Source: Parvularcula bermudensis HTCC2503 | Lineage (GTDB): Bacteria > Pseudomonadota > Alphaproteobacteria > Caulobacterales > Parvularculaceae | Reading direction: 5' to 3' | Length of the DNA: 64,000 nucleotides | NCBI RefSeq assembly: GCF_000152825.2 | Contig: NC_014414.1 | Location: 2,480,001-2,544,000 of the forward strand | Part shown: one piece after another, positions 24,865 to 34,270 of the stretch | Position numbering within the stretch: the stretch's first letter is position 1 | Layout of the letters: every line of letters begins with the position of its first letter | Notes under the pieces: model-generated | What the model was told of the DNA's origin: nothing | Database searches by the model: none | The model's input: only the letters and a program-made list of their open reading frames with translations | Made by a program: the position numbers and the translations under genes

Positions 24865-26706
24865 ATGTTGAACAGACGACGTATGTTGCAGACGGTGCTC
24901 GGCACCGGCGCAACCTTGGGGGCAAGCAGCCTCCTGCCCGCTTGGGCAAAATCTTCCAGCAACGGAAACCTTGGTGTGCCCTCACTTTCGGGCACGCGCT
25001 TCGACCTCGAAATCGGGCAGTTCCCGGTCAGGCTCAACGGCAAAGTCGGTATGGCAACCGGAATCAATGGCACACTTCCCGGTCCGCTCTTGCGGTTGCG
25101 CGAGGGCGATGACGTTACAATGAACGTCACCAACCGGCTTGCCGAAGACACTTCGATCCATTGGCACGGACTGCTTGTCCCCTTCCATATGGACGGCGTG
25201 CCGGGCGTCAGCTTCCCGGGCATCAAACCGGGCGAAACGTTCAAATATCAGTTCAAGGTGCCGCAAAATGGCACTTACTGGTATCACTCCCATTCTGGTC
25301 TGCAGGAACAACTCGGCCATTACGGTCCGATCGTCATAGATCCGGCAGGTACAGACCCAGTGGCTTATGACCGGGAATATGTGCTCGTCCTCAGCGACTG
25401 GAGTTTCACGCATCCGCACCGGATCTTCGACAAGCTCAAGAAGAATGCCGAGAGCCTGAATTTCAACCGCCCGACCCTGTCGAACCCAACCGGACTTGGC
25501 GGCATGTGGGGGCAGATGCGAATGAGCCCGCGCGATCTCGCAGACGTGACCGGCGAAACCTACACCTACCTGATCAATGGCCATTCGACGGCCGATAATT
25601 TCAATATGGTCTTCCAGCCGGGCGAGCGGGTTCGCCTGCGCATTATCAACGCCTCCGCCATGACCCTCTTCAATGTCCGCCTCCCGGGCTTGCCGATGAC
25701 GGTGGTCCAGGCCGACGGTCTGAATGTCCAGCCGGTTGAGACCGACGAGTTCCAGATGGGCGTGGCCGAGACGTATGATGTCATCATCGCGCCGACCGAA
25801 GCGCGCGCCTACGCCTTTGTTGCCGAATCGATCGACCGCTCCGGCCAGGCCGTCGCCACGCTCGGCCCGCGTGCCGGTATGCGGGTCGATGCGCCTGCGC
25901 TTCGAGCTGTGCCGATGCTGACCATGCGGGACATGGGAATGGCCCATGGAGACATGGCGGGCATGTCAGGCATGGGGAGAATGGATCATGGTCCGGACAC
26001 CGCGACGGCCGGGGACGACATGAAAGGCCACGACATGGGTGCCATGTCGATGATGCCCGATCCTCATGGTCCGGCGGTCCAGCCCGTCAAGATTGAAGCA
26101 GATATAGAGCGCGGCCCCGGTGTCGCAAAAGTATCAGGCATGACGATGAGCCGCTTGGGCGAACCCGGTCTCGGGCTTGATGATGTCCCCCACCGCACGC
26201 TCACCTACAACCAGCTTCGCGCGCTCGACATGAATGAGGACCATCGCCCGCCTGGCCGCGAAATTGTCATTCATCTGACGTCGAACATGGAACGCTACAT
26301 GTGGTCGTTCGACGGTGTAAAATTCTCCGAGGTAACCGAGTCAATCAAGTTCTACGAGGGTGAACGTGTTCGCCTGACGCTCGTAAACGATACAATGATG
26401 CCACACCCGATCCATTTGCACGGCATGTTTTTCGATCTCGTGAATGGCGGTGGTCATCACATGCCGCGCAAGCACACAGTAACGGTCAAGCCTGCAGACA
26501 GGGTCAGCGTCGACATCACCGCAGAACATGTCGGTGACTGGGCGTTCCACTGCCATCTGCTTTACCACATGCACGCTGGCATGATGCAGGTCGTCAGCGT
26601 CATTCCGCCAGCAGACGATACGACACCAGCTGAAAAAATGCCGGCAGGTCAGATGAATATGCCCATGGACCATCACGGCATGAACCATGGGGAGGGAAAA
26701 TCATGA
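24865..26706 (+). CDS. copA: Copper-resistance multicopper oxidase (CopA/PcoA type)
   Basis: A periplasmic oxidase thought to convert Cu(I) to less toxic Cu(II). I start at ATG 24865 because GGAGA lies just upstream; ATG 24853 has no such site. A twin-arginine signal (NRRRMLQTVLG) fits export of a folded copper enzyme. The copper motifs are in order: HWHG, WYHSHSG, HPIHLHGM and HCHLLYHMHAGM. A Met/His/Asp-rich insert (MGMAHGDMAGMSGMG and following, about residues 355-405) is typical of CopA copper loading. Its stop overlaps copB by four bases. Confidence 0.93.
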   Translation: MLNRRRMLQTVLGTGATLGASSLLPAWAKSSSNGNLGVPSLSGTRFDLEIGQFPVRLNGKVGMATGINGTLPGPLLRLREGDDVTMNVTNRLAEDTSIHWHGLLVPFHMDGVPGVSFPGIKPGETFKYQFKVPQNGTYWYHSHSGLQEQLGHYGPIVIDPAGTDPVAYDREYVLVLSDWSFTHPHRIFDKLKKNAESLNFNRPTLSNPTGLGGMWGQMRMSPRDLADVTGETYTYLINGHSTADNFNMVFQPGERVRLRIINASAMTLFNVRLPGLPMTVVQADGLNVQPVETDEFQMGVAETYDVIIAPTEARAYAFVAESIDRSGQAVATLGPRAGMRVDAPALRAVPMLTMRDMGMAHGDMAGMSGMGRMDHGPDTATAGDDMKGHDMGAMSMMPDPHGPAVQPVKIEADIERGPGVAKVSGMTMSRLGEPGLGLDDVPHRTLTYNQLRALDMNEDHRPPGREIVIHLTSNMERYMWSFDGVKFSEVTESIKFYEGERVRLTLVNDTMMPHPIHLHGMFFDLVNGGGHHMPRKHTVTVKPADRVSVDITAEHVGDWAFHCHLLYHMHAGMMQVVSVIPPADDTTPAEKMPAGQMNMPMDHHGMNHGEGKS

Positions 26707-27506
26707 TGAAACCGAATTTGGCAGCCCCTCTCCTCCTCGGCTTCGCGCTCTACGCGACCGGCAGCGCGTTCGCGGAAGACACAAATCAAACCCCGCCCTG
26801 GGATCAGGCCGACGCCATCTACGGCGAGGATGCAATGGCGGACGCTCGCCGGGACGTTCTTGCGGAAGGCGGAGACCAGAAGAGCTTCTACATCCTCTTC
26901 AACCAGCTCGAGGCTCAGATGTCTGACGAGGGCGACAGTTTGTACTGGAACGGACAGGCTTGGTATGGGGGCGATATCAACAAGCTCTGGTTCAAGAGCG
27001 AGGGCCGCGCCTCTCTGAATGGAGAGGGCGTGGATGATGCCGAGATCCAGGCGCTCTATTCCCGCGCGGTTGCGCCTTTCTGGAATGTTCAGGCGGGCGT
27101 TCGCTACGACATCGAACCGGATAGTCTCGCGCATGGGGTCGTCGCACTGAATGGTCTGGCGCCCTACTGGTTCGAAGTCGACGCTTCCGCCTTTCTCAGT
27201 GAAAAAGGCGATGTAACGGCCCGCATCGAGGCTGAATATGAGTTGCTCCTGACCCAGCGGTTGATCTTGCAGCCTCGGATCGAAGCAAATCTTTCCGCGC
27301 AGGACATACCGGAAAGGGAAACGGGCGCGGGACTTAGCACACTCGATGCCGGCTTGCGGCTTCGTTATGAAATCAGGAGGGAGTTTGCGCCTTATGTCGG
27401 CGTCGAATGGCAAAGCGCCTTCGGTGAGACACGCGACATGATCAAAGCCGCAGGCGGTGAAGGCGACGATATCGTCTTTCTCGTGGGCCTGCGGACCTGG
27501 TATTAG
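26703..27506 (+). CDS. copB: Copper resistance protein B (outer membrane)
   Basis: A 267-residue protein with signal peptide (cleaved near SAFAED) and the CopB beta-barrel features: YWNGQAWYGGDINKLWFKSE, repeated amphipathic strands, and a C-terminal aromatic end (LRTWY) usual for outer-membrane barrels. The Met-rich N-terminal repeats of some CopB proteins are absent. It overlaps copA (ATGATG), so the two are coupled. Probably binds or passes copper at the outer membrane together with the oxidase. Confidence 0.9.
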   Translation: MMKPNLAAPLLLGFALYATGSAFAEDTNQTPPWDQADAIYGEDAMADARRDVLAEGGDQKSFYILFNQLEAQMSDEGDSLYWNGQAWYGGDINKLWFKSEGRASLNGEGVDDAEIQALYSRAVAPFWNVQAGVRYDIEPDSLAHGVVALNGLAPYWFEVDASAFLSEKGDVTARIEAEYELLLTQRLILQPRIEANLSAQDIPERETGAGLSTLDAGLRLRYEIRREFAPYVGVEWQSAFGETRDMIKAAGGEGDDIVFLVGLRTWY

Positions 27507-27515
27507 GAGAACAAA

Positions 27516-28610
27516 ATGGGCGGTTTCATAGAACCCAATATTCACCCCGTGCTGGTGCATTTTACCTATGCCCTCGGCACATCTGCAGCCTTGGCATATG
27601 TGGCTGGCCTCCTCGTACCTGCAGGCCGCTGGCGCGACAGCCTTCGACCGGCCGCCGACTGGATGCTGGCATTGGCTGCCTTGGCGGTTCTGGCCACCAT
27701 CGCGGCCGGGTTTCAGGCCTATTACAGCGTTGCTCACGATGCGCCGTCCCATGAAGCGATGACAACCCATCGCAACTGGGCTGTTCCCACGGGCCTCGCA
27801 TTACTGGCCCTCGCCGGTTGGCGCTGGCTGAGAAGGGCCTCGTCGCCCGGCCCGGTATTTGCGATCAGTGCCCTGGCGGTGGCAGGTCTTTTGACGGTTA
27901 CAGCGTGGTGGGGAGGCACAATTGTCTACAAGTACGGACTTGGCGTGCAGACCCTTCCTGAAGCCAGCGGGCCAGGCCACGATCATGATCATGGCGGCGG
28001 AGCCGGTCATGGCGACCAAGGCACCGTAAATTCAACAGACGATCATCAAGACGCTCACGGAGCGCCTCCATCCGACACGATGGATGGATCATCGGCGAGC
28101 GGCGATGGACATGATCACGACCATACCGACGGTGCAGCTGATCGAGAAATGTCAGGCACGGTCCCCGCCGGACACGACAACTCCGACGGCCATCACGACA
28201 CCAAACCGGTCTCGACTGATGAACAGGCGATCCTGGATATCATGGCCGCGATCGAAACCGGTTGGGAGACCGGCGATGGCGAACTGTTCCGACAGAACTT
28301 TCTCGACTGGTCAGGCGCCCGGTACTTTGAGTCAGGCGGCGAGAATACTGGCCTGCTCGACCTTGTCGAAAATCATGTCGAGCCCGAAAAAGATACCATT
28401 CCGGATCTCGAACTCGACTTCTCGAATATAGACGTGCAATTCGAGGGAAGTGACTTTGCATGGGCTGTCGCGGACACAGCGATCAGTGGAACGTTCAGCT
28501 CCAGTGGCGAACGCCTGGAGCGTATCGGGAAACAAACGGTGCTGTTCCGCAAGGTCGCCGGCACCTGGCAGGTCATTCACACGCACTCGTCCTCCCGTGC
28601 GCCGCGATAA
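27516..28610 (+). CDS. DUF2231-type membrane protein fused to His-rich linker and NTF2-like domain
   Basis: Residues 1-150 form four membrane segments with DUF2231 marks (NIHPVLVHFTYALG, THRNWAVPTG, WWGGTIVYKYG). Residues ~150-235 are a low-complexity His/Asp/Gly-rich linker (GHDHDHGGGAGHGDQG and similar) likely to bind metal in the periplasm. Residues ~240-364 look like a SnoaL/NTF2-fold domain (ILDIMAAIETGWETGDGELF ... VLFRKVAGTWQVIHTHSS). Nine bases after copB with ribosome site AGGAG, so part of the same operon. The combination is unusual; a metal-handling membrane role is inferred from context. Confidence 0.75.
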   Translation: MGGFIEPNIHPVLVHFTYALGTSAALAYVAGLLVPAGRWRDSLRPAADWMLALAALAVLATIAAGFQAYYSVAHDAPSHEAMTTHRNWAVPTGLALLALAGWRWLRRASSPGPVFAISALAVAGLLTVTAWWGGTIVYKYGLGVQTLPEASGPGHDHDHGGGAGHGDQGTVNSTDDHQDAHGAPPSDTMDGSSASGDGHDHDHTDGAADREMSGTVPAGHDNSDGHHDTKPVSTDEQAILDIMAAIETGWETGDGELFRQNFLDWSGARYFESGGENTGLLDLVENHVEPEKDTIPDLELDFSNIDVQFEGSDFAWAVADTAISGTFSSSGERLERIGKQTVLFRKVAGTWQVIHTHSSSRAPR

Positions 28611-28679
28611 GGAGGAAATCCAACCTGCCGCTTGCCGGCCAAGTTGAAATGCAACCAGCAAGCGGCGATGATATTGAAT

Positions 28680-28696
28680 ATACCCCCTAGGGGTAT
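28680..28696. promoter_or_regulatory. CsoR-type palindromic operator 2
   Basis: ATACCCCCTAGGGGTAT is a perfect 17-base palindrome round CTA, ahead of the DUF5676/P-type ATPase transcription unit. It shares the ACCC...GGGGT core of the other two sites. Confidence 0.7.
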
Positions 28697-28745
28697 TATA
28701 CTATGACTATCCTACTTGCTCTTGCCTGGACCGCTGGAGGTCAGA

Positions 28746-29000
28746 ATGAAAATTATCGCCGTCGGACACTCGCTGTCTCTGTTCCTGCTCGTCAGTTATT
28801 TGCTGTGCGTCGGCTGGGGGAGTGTGACGCCGTCCAGCCTTCACATGCATCCAGCATGGCAGGATCTACTGCCCGGATTTGAGTTTGGAACGCTGACCGG
28901 TTTTCTGATCGGCCTTGTCGAGAGCTATCTCTATGGCTGGTACATCGCCCTTCTGTTCGTTCCCTTGTTCAACTTCTTCAACCGAAACAGCAGCGCATAA
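28746..29000 (+). CDS. DUF5676 family membrane protein
   Basis: An 84-residue protein with two membrane segments and DUF5676 features (SYLLCVGWGSVTP, HPAWQDLLPGFEF, GLVESYLYGWYIALLFVP). GGAGG lies 5 bases before ATG 28746, which fixes the start. The family is commonly found in metal-resistance clusters; its job is not known. It precedes the P-type ATPase by 53 bases and shares operator 2 with it. Confidence 0.8.
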   Translation: MKIIAVGHSLSLFLLVSYLLCVGWGSVTPSSLHMHPAWQDLLPGFEFGTLTGFLIGLVESYLYGWYIALLFVPLFNFFNRNSSA

Positions 29001-29053
29001 AAGTGATGCATACCCTCATCCTGTGAAGCACTCCTGCTGAAAGAGTCAGAGCC

Positions 29054-31279
29054 ATGACCAACGACACTTCTCACGCCCATTCCGGACATGCGTGCCATCA
29101 CAACGATCAGGCCGCTCCAGAGAAGCCCGATGATGCCTATGACAAGGTTCCGATCGGCTATGCCGGCACCGTCTGGACCTGTCCCATGCATCCGCAGGTA
29201 CGCGAAACTGCCAATACAGGCTGCCCGATCTGCGGCATGGCGCTCGAACCGGAAACGGTGACGGCCGAGCAGGATACCAGCGAACTGGATGACATGACGC
29301 GGCGCTTCTGGGTCGCCCTTGTCTTCTCGGCGCCACTGCTCGCCTTTGTCATGGGCGAAATGATTCCCGGCAGCCCGCTCAGGCACTGGATTGATCCGAC
29401 CTGGAGTGTCTGGCTTCAGGCCCTGATCGCGACTCCCGTTGTCGTTTGGGCCGGCTGGCCCTTCTTCGTGCGCGGCTGGCAATCCGTGAAGCGACGCAAC
29501 CTCAACATGTTCACCCTGATCGCGATGGGCGTCGGCGTGGCCTATATTTATTCCCTGGTCGCAACATTCGCGCCCGGCATATTTCCCGATTCATTCCGTG
29601 GGCATGGCGGCGCGGTAGCAGTCTACTACGAGGCGGCCGCCGTCATCGTTACGCTGGTTTTACTTGGCCAGGTGCTCGAACTGCGCGCGCGCAACGCCAC
29701 CTCAGGAGCCATTCGTGCACTGCTGGAGCTTGCCCCTGCTACTGCGCGCAGGATTGCTGACGATGGCAGCGAACAGGATGTCGATCTCGCGGATGTAAAG
29801 TCTGGCGACAAGCTGCGGGTCCGGCCAGGTGAGAAGATCCCGGTCGATGGCGAGGTCGTCGACGGCCATGGGTCGGTTGACGAGTCCATGGTCACCGGCG
29901 AGCCCCTGCCCGTCGAAAAAACTATTGGCGCACGTGTGACCGGAGGTACGGTCAACGGAACCGGTTCGCTGGTCATGAAGGCGACACATGTGGGCGAAGA
30001 CACGCTCTTGTCCCAGATTGTCCGAATGGTTGCCGCCGCTCAGCGGTCCCGAGCTCCAATCCAGCGGCTCGCTGATCTCGTCGCTGCCTGGTTCGTTCCG
30101 GCTGTTATTGGAATTGCAATCCTGACCTTTGTCGTGTGGGCCGTGTTCGGACCCGACCCGGCGATGGCTTTTGCGATCGTGAATGCCGTTGCCGTCCTGA
30201 TCATCGCATGTCCCTGTGCGCTAGGTCTGGCAACCCCGATGTCGATCATGGTCGGCACGGGCAAGGGCGCGTCCAACGGCATCCTGATCAAGAATGCTGA
30301 AGCGTTGGAGACGCTTGAGAAGGTCGATACGATCGTGGTCGACAAGACCGGGACGTTGACGCTCGGACGCCCCGAACTGGTACGCGTCCAGCCAGGCGAA
30401 GGCTTCGACGAAGCCTCGTTGCTTAGTCTCGTAGCCGCGGTGGAACGTTTGAGCGAGCACCCACTTGCCGACGCGATCGTGCGTGGCGCAAAAGGCAAGG
30501 GCGCGCCTCACAAGGATGCGCACGGATTTGAATCCGTCACTGGCGAAGGTGCGCAGGCAAGCGTCGACGGCCAAACCGTCGCCATCGGCAACAGAAAGAT
30601 GATGCAGCGGATCGGGGGCTGGTCTGACGACCTCGGGACACGCGCTGACCAGTACCGCACCGAAGGCCAGACGGTTATGTTCGCCGCCGTCGACGGAAAA
30701 CCGGCAGGCATTGTCTCTGTGGCGGACCCGATCAAGGAGACGACACCGGAAGCCATCAGACGTCTTCATGCCGAAGGGTTGAAGATTGTGATGTTGACAG
30801 GTGACAATGAGACGACAGCACGCGCGGTCGCCGACAAGGTCGGCATCGATGAGGTTCACGCCGACGTCTCGCCTGAAGACAAGCATCGGATCGTGTCCGA
30901 ACTCCAGAAGAACGGTGCCCGCGTGGCCATGTGCGGTGACGGCATAAATGATGCGCCCGCGCTCGCGCAGGCGGATGTCGGAATCGCGATGGGAACCGGA
31001 ACCGATGTGGCCATGGAGAGTGCCGGTGTGACGCTTGTGAAAGGCGATCTGATCGGGGTTGCAAAGGCCCGGGAGCTCAGCCACGCCACGATGCGCAACA
31101 TCCGCCAGAACCTGTTCTTCGCGTTCTTCTACAATACGCTTGGCGTGCCGGTTGCCGCTGGCATTCTGTATCCCTTCTTCGGCTTGTTACTGAGCCCGAT
31201 GATCGCGGCGGCCGCCATGAGTTTCAGCTCCGTATCTGTTATCGGTAACGCCTTGCGGCTGAGAACCCTTAAACTCTAA
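29054..31279 (+). CDS. Copper/heavy-metal translocating P1B-type ATPase
   Basis: The pump expels Cu(I) (or Ag(I)) from the cytoplasm to the periplasm using ATP. The 741 residues hold a His-rich start, a heavy-metal-binding domain with CPMHPQV ... CPICGM (about 41-65) in place of the usual ferredoxin-like HMA, an actuator TGEP loop, the CPC metal site (386-388), the phosphorylation motif DKTGT (Asp430), the HP motif (SEHPLAD) and [10 protein letters not shown]. Eight membrane helices fit the pattern. It is downstream of DUF5676 under operator 2. The same CPMHP/CPICGM domain occurs in the CusB-like adaptor at 37765. Confidence 0.94.
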   Translation: MTNDTSHAHSGHACHHNDQAAPEKPDDAYDKVPIGYAGTVWTCPMHPQVRETANTGCPICGMALEPETVTAEQDTSELDDMTRRFWVALVFSAPLLAFVMGEMIPGSPLRHWIDPTWSVWLQALIATPVVVWAGWPFFVRGWQSVKRRNLNMFTLIAMGVGVAYIYSLVATFAPGIFPDSFRGHGGAVAVYYEAAAVIVTLVLLGQVLELRARNATSGAIRALLELAPATARRIADDGSEQDVDLADVKSGDKLRVRPGEKIPVDGEVVDGHGSVDESMVTGEPLPVEKTIGARVTGGTVNGTGSLVMKATHVGEDTLLSQIVRMVAAAQRSRAPIQRLADLVAAWFVPAVIGIAILTFVVWAVFGPDPAMAFAIVNAVAVLIIACPCALGLATPMSIMVGTGKGASNGILIKNAEALETLEKVDTIVVDKTGTLTLGRPELVRVQPGEGFDEASLLSLVAAVERLSEHPLADAIVRGAKGKGAPHKDAHGFESVTGEGAQASVDGQTVAIGNRKMMQRIGGWSDDLGTRADQYRTEGQTVMFAAVDGKPAGIVSVADPIKETTPEAIRRLHAEGLKIVMLTGDNETTARAVADKVGIDEVHADVSPEDKHRIVSELQKNGARVAMCGDGINDAPALAQADVGIAMGTGTDVAMESAGVTLVKGDLIGVAKARELSHATMRNIRQNLFFAFFYNTLGVPVAAGILYPFFGLLLSPMIAAAAMSFSSVSVIGNALRLRTLKL

Positions 31280-31296
31280 TTTTCCGGAGCACAGAC

Positions 31297-31797
31297 ATGT
31301 CCAGACCACTTGCTATGAGCGCGCTCGGTGCGCTGATGATTGCAGCCCTGATAGCGGGCGTGATGCTCTTCTCCGCGTCACCCGCAGCCAACGCGCAAAC
31401 GGTCACTGTACACAAGACGCCATGGTGCGGTTGCTGCGCGGCTTGGGTGGACCACCTGCATGACGAGGGTTTCGAGGTCATCGTGAAAGAGGAAGAGGAC
31501 CTGACACCCATTCGGTCACGGCTTGGTGTTCGGGATGAACTGATGAGTTGCCATACCGCAGAAGTCGCCGGATATATCGTTGAAGGTCACGTTCCCGCTC
31601 GGGAAATACGACGCTTGCTCGAAGAAAAGCCTGACGTCAACGGCCTCTCGGTCCCCGGCATGCCGCAAGGCTCTCCCGGCATGGAAACACCGAACGCGCC
31701 AGATCGGTATGATGTCATCATCTTCTCCGGAGAGGATGCCAGGACATATGCCTCCTATCGGGGAACGCAATTGGTCTCCGAACCGGCAAGACCATGA
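31297..31797 (+). CDS. DUF411 domain protein (periplasmic metal-binding)
   Basis: A signal peptide (cleaved near ANAQ) is followed by the DUF411 pattern: VHKTPWCGCCAAWVDHL, DELMSCHTAEV, YIVEGHVPAREI, and GMPQGSPGME. The CGCC pair and the later Cys/His/Met residues suit copper binding. Proteins of this family are regular partners of copper ATPases and CopAB. Located 17 bases after the ATPase; its stop overlaps the next gene's start. Confidence 0.88.
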   Translation: MSRPLAMSALGALMIAALIAGVMLFSASPAANAQTVTVHKTPWCGCCAAWVDHLHDEGFEVIVKEEEDLTPIRSRLGVRDELMSCHTAEVAGYIVEGHVPAREIRRLLEEKPDVNGLSVPGMPQGSPGMETPNAPDRYDVIIFSGEDARTYASYRGTQLVSEPARP

Positions 31798-33137
31798 GTG
31801 AGGATGACTACAAGCAAGGGTCACTGACGCTGGCGGGCACCGTCGCCATGGGGACGGGCGTGATGATCGGTGCCGGCATCTTTGCCCTGACCGGTCAGGT
31901 CGCTGAATTTGCAGGCGACCTGTTTCCGCTCGCCTTCCTCACGGCAGCCATCATCAGCGGCTTCAGCGCCTATTCCTATATCAAGGTCTCCAACAAGTAT
32001 CCTAGCGCCGGCGGCATCGCGATGATACTCCAACGCGCTTACGGCCCGTCTACCGTGACCGGAAGCGCCGCCCTGCTGATGGCGTTCTCGATGATCATCA
32101 ATGAAAGCCTGGTCGCCCGCACGTTCGGTACGTACACGCTGCAGCTGTTTGGCGTCGAGGGCGGCATATTCGTCCCCTTGCTGGCAATCGGACTGATTAT
32201 CCTGGCTTTCGTAATAAATATTGCCGGTAATCAGGTGATCGGCGGCGTATCGAAGGTCACGGCTATTCTCAAGATTGGTGGCATACTGATTTTCGCGCTT
32301 ATTGCGATCTGGGCTGCCGGATTCAGCTTCCAGCCAGCAGCAGACGGTTTCGCTGACAGCGCATCTGCCGGTGGGTTCCTGGCCGGCGTCGCGCTCGCCA
32401 TCCTGGCCTATAAGGGATTCACCACCATCACGAACAGTGGCGACGAGGTGAAGCAACCGACCCGCAATGTCGGGCGGGCCATCATGATCTCACTTGCGAT
32501 CTGCACTTTCATCTATCTCCTTGTCTGTTTCGCTGTCGGATCAACCCTCACTGTCTCGGAGATTGTTGCGGCGAAGGACTATGCCCTCGCCGAAGCGGCC
32601 CGGCCAGCACTTGGAAACTATGGATTGTGGTTCACCGTAACGATTGCGATCATCGCGACAGCTTCAGGCCTGCTTGCCAGCTTGTTTGCCGTCTCCCGAA
32701 TGCTCGCCATGCTGACCGACATGAACCTGATTCCGCATAGACATTTCGGCATGCCAGGAACGGTACAGCGTCATACGCTCGTCTATACGGTTGTGGCTGC
32801 CGGATTGCTCGCGGCTTTCTTCGATCTCAGTCGCATCGCTTCGCTTGGCGCAATCTTCTATCTGGTCATGGATATCATCATCCATTGGGGCGTCTTCCGG
32901 CATTTGAGAAAGGATGTCGGCGCCGCACCTGCAATCCTTATCTGTGCGATAGCGCTCGATGCCGTCGTCCTGATCGCCTTCCTCCTCCTGAAGTGGCAAG
33001 CCGATCCAGTCATCATCCTGATCGCGGCTTTCGGCATGGTTGTAGTCTTTTCATTCGAGCATTTCTTTCTGAAACGTCTCCGCGACAATCCTCCCGGAGA
33101 GGAGTCCGGAAACGACCAGCACAAAGCCCATTCATGA
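31794..33137 (+). CDS. APC-family amino acid permease
   Basis: The 447-residue protein has about 12 membrane segments and the APC opening GTGVMIGAGIFALTGQ. It should be an inner-membrane amino acid or polyamine transporter; substrate unknown. The start overlaps the DUF411 stop (ATGA), and its end overlaps the ion channel gene in the same way, so it is a true part of the copper operon rather than an insertion. Why an amino acid permease is kept with copper efflux is unclear; uptake of a copper-chelating amino acid precursor is one speculation. Confidence 0.88.
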   Translation: MSEDDYKQGSLTLAGTVAMGTGVMIGAGIFALTGQVAEFAGDLFPLAFLTAAIISGFSAYSYIKVSNKYPSAGGIAMILQRAYGPSTVTGSAALLMAFSMIINESLVARTFGTYTLQLFGVEGGIFVPLLAIGLIILAFVINIAGNQVIGGVSKVTAILKIGGILIFALIAIWAAGFSFQPAADGFADSASAGGFLAGVALAILAYKGFTTITNSGDEVKQPTRNVGRAIMISLAICTFIYLLVCFAVGSTLTVSEIVAAKDYALAEAARPALGNYGLWFTVTIAIIATASGLLASLFAVSRMLAMLTDMNLIPHRHFGMPGTVQRHTLVYTVVAAGLLAAFFDLSRIASLGAIFYLVMDIIIHWGVFRHLRKDVGAAPAILICAIALDAVVLIAFLLLKWQADPVIILIAAFGMVVVFSFEHFFLKRLRDNPPGEESGNDQHKAHS

Positions 33138-33583
33138 TCATTGCAACCTTGATCGGACTGCTCACTTTTGTGCTGGCAAGCACGGTGCATTATCTCGCAC
33201 TGGCGCATCTGCACCGACGCCTGAACCATGAAGCGCGTTCAGGTCTCCCGATCGTTGTTTCGGGTATCGTAGGTGCAGGCCTGGCGCACCTCGCTGAGGC
33301 AGCGCTCTATGCAACCAGCTTTACGCTACTGGATGCCTTTGACTTGGGTGGTTTCAAGGGCGGGCAAGCGGACGGGTTCATGGACATATTCTATTTCTCC
33401 CTCGTCAACTACACATCGCTTGGGCTGGGCGATATCTATCCAACCGGACATTCGCGGTTCCTGGCGGGACTGGAATCACTCAATGGTTTCCTGCTGATTT
33501 CGTGCTCGGCATCCTTCATTTTCCTCCTGATGCGAAACCAAATGGATGGTCCAACTTCAGGCGGAATTCAAGCATCGGATTAA
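33134..33583 (+). CDS. Two-TM ion channel (potassium-channel-like) protein
   Basis: The start at ATG 33134 overlaps the permease stop (ATGA). The 149-residue protein has two to three membrane helices and a pore loop YFSLVNYTSLGLGDIYP resembling the potassium-channel filter, with LGLGD in place of the usual VGYGD. No cytoplasmic regulatory domain is present. Likely a small cation channel of the Ion_trans_2 type. Position in a copper operon suggests adjustment of membrane potential or cation balance, which is inference. Confidence 0.8.
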   Translation: MIIATLIGLLTFVLASTVHYLALAHLHRRLNHEARSGLPIVVSGIVGAGLAHLAEAALYATSFTLLDAFDLGGFKGGQADGFMDIFYFSLVNYTSLGLGDIYPTGHSRFLAGLESLNGFLLISCSASFIFLLMRNQMDGPTSGGIQASD

Positions 33584-33661
33584 CTCGGAACCTGTTCACA
33601 CACTTCTCCGTTAGTCGTGGAAATACCCCACCACTGTATAAGGAGGATGTTGAAAGTGGAT

Positions 33662-34216
33662 ATGAAGAACAGTTATTGGCGGTTTGGCGCAATGATCATC
33701 ACATCGATGATCGTGATGTTTGGGCTGATGTACCTCAACACCTATGCGTGGGAGCATGTTCGCTGGAGCGAGACACGCTTCTACATGGCCTTCATCATGG
33801 GCGCCGCGATGGCCGTCGTGATGCTGAGCTTCATGCTCAACATGTACAAGGACAGCCGGATCAATTTCGGCATTTTCGTTGGCGCTGCGGTCGTGTTCGT
33901 CCTGGCCCTCTGGCTGGTGCGCAGCCAGAGCACCGTCGACGACCGGTCCTACATGAAAGCGATGATCCCCCACCACTCCATTGCCATCATGACAAGTGAA
34001 CGCGCCGGCATCGAGGATGTCCGTGTGCGCGAGCTTGCCGACGAGATCATCACGGCGCAGCGCCGCGAGATCAAGGAAATGGAATGGCTGATTTCCGACA
34101 TCGCGGAGAATGGCCCGGCATCGACGGAAAGGGAGGCGGCGAGCCGCCCCGTTCCCCCCTTTGAAGGCACGCTCAATCCAGACGACGCTGCCGGGGCAGC
34201 CATCGCGGAGGACTAA
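33662..34216 (+). CDS. DUF305 domain protein, membrane-anchored
   Basis: Three or four N-terminal membrane segments (AMIITSMIVMFGLMYL and following) precede a C-terminal DUF305-like part with MIPHHSIAIMTSERA, the family's conserved HH motif. AGGAGG at 33641 lies 15 bases before ATG 33662; GTG 33656 (9 bases) is an equally good start. The family is frequent in copper clusters and likely binds metal through His/Met residues on the periplasmic side. Confidence 0.85.
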   Translation: MKNSYWRFGAMIITSMIVMFGLMYLNTYAWEHVRWSETRFYMAFIMGAAMAVVMLSFMLNMYKDSRINFGIFVGAAVVFVLALWLVRSQSTVDDRSYMKAMIPHHSIAIMTSERAGIEDVRVRELADEIITAQRREIKEMEWLISDIAENGPASTEREAASRPVPPFEGTLNPDDAAGAAIAED

Positions 34217-34270
34217 CGCGCCTTCCACGTCCAGTCAGACCCGTTCGATCCCGAAAAGGAGCGAAACAGA

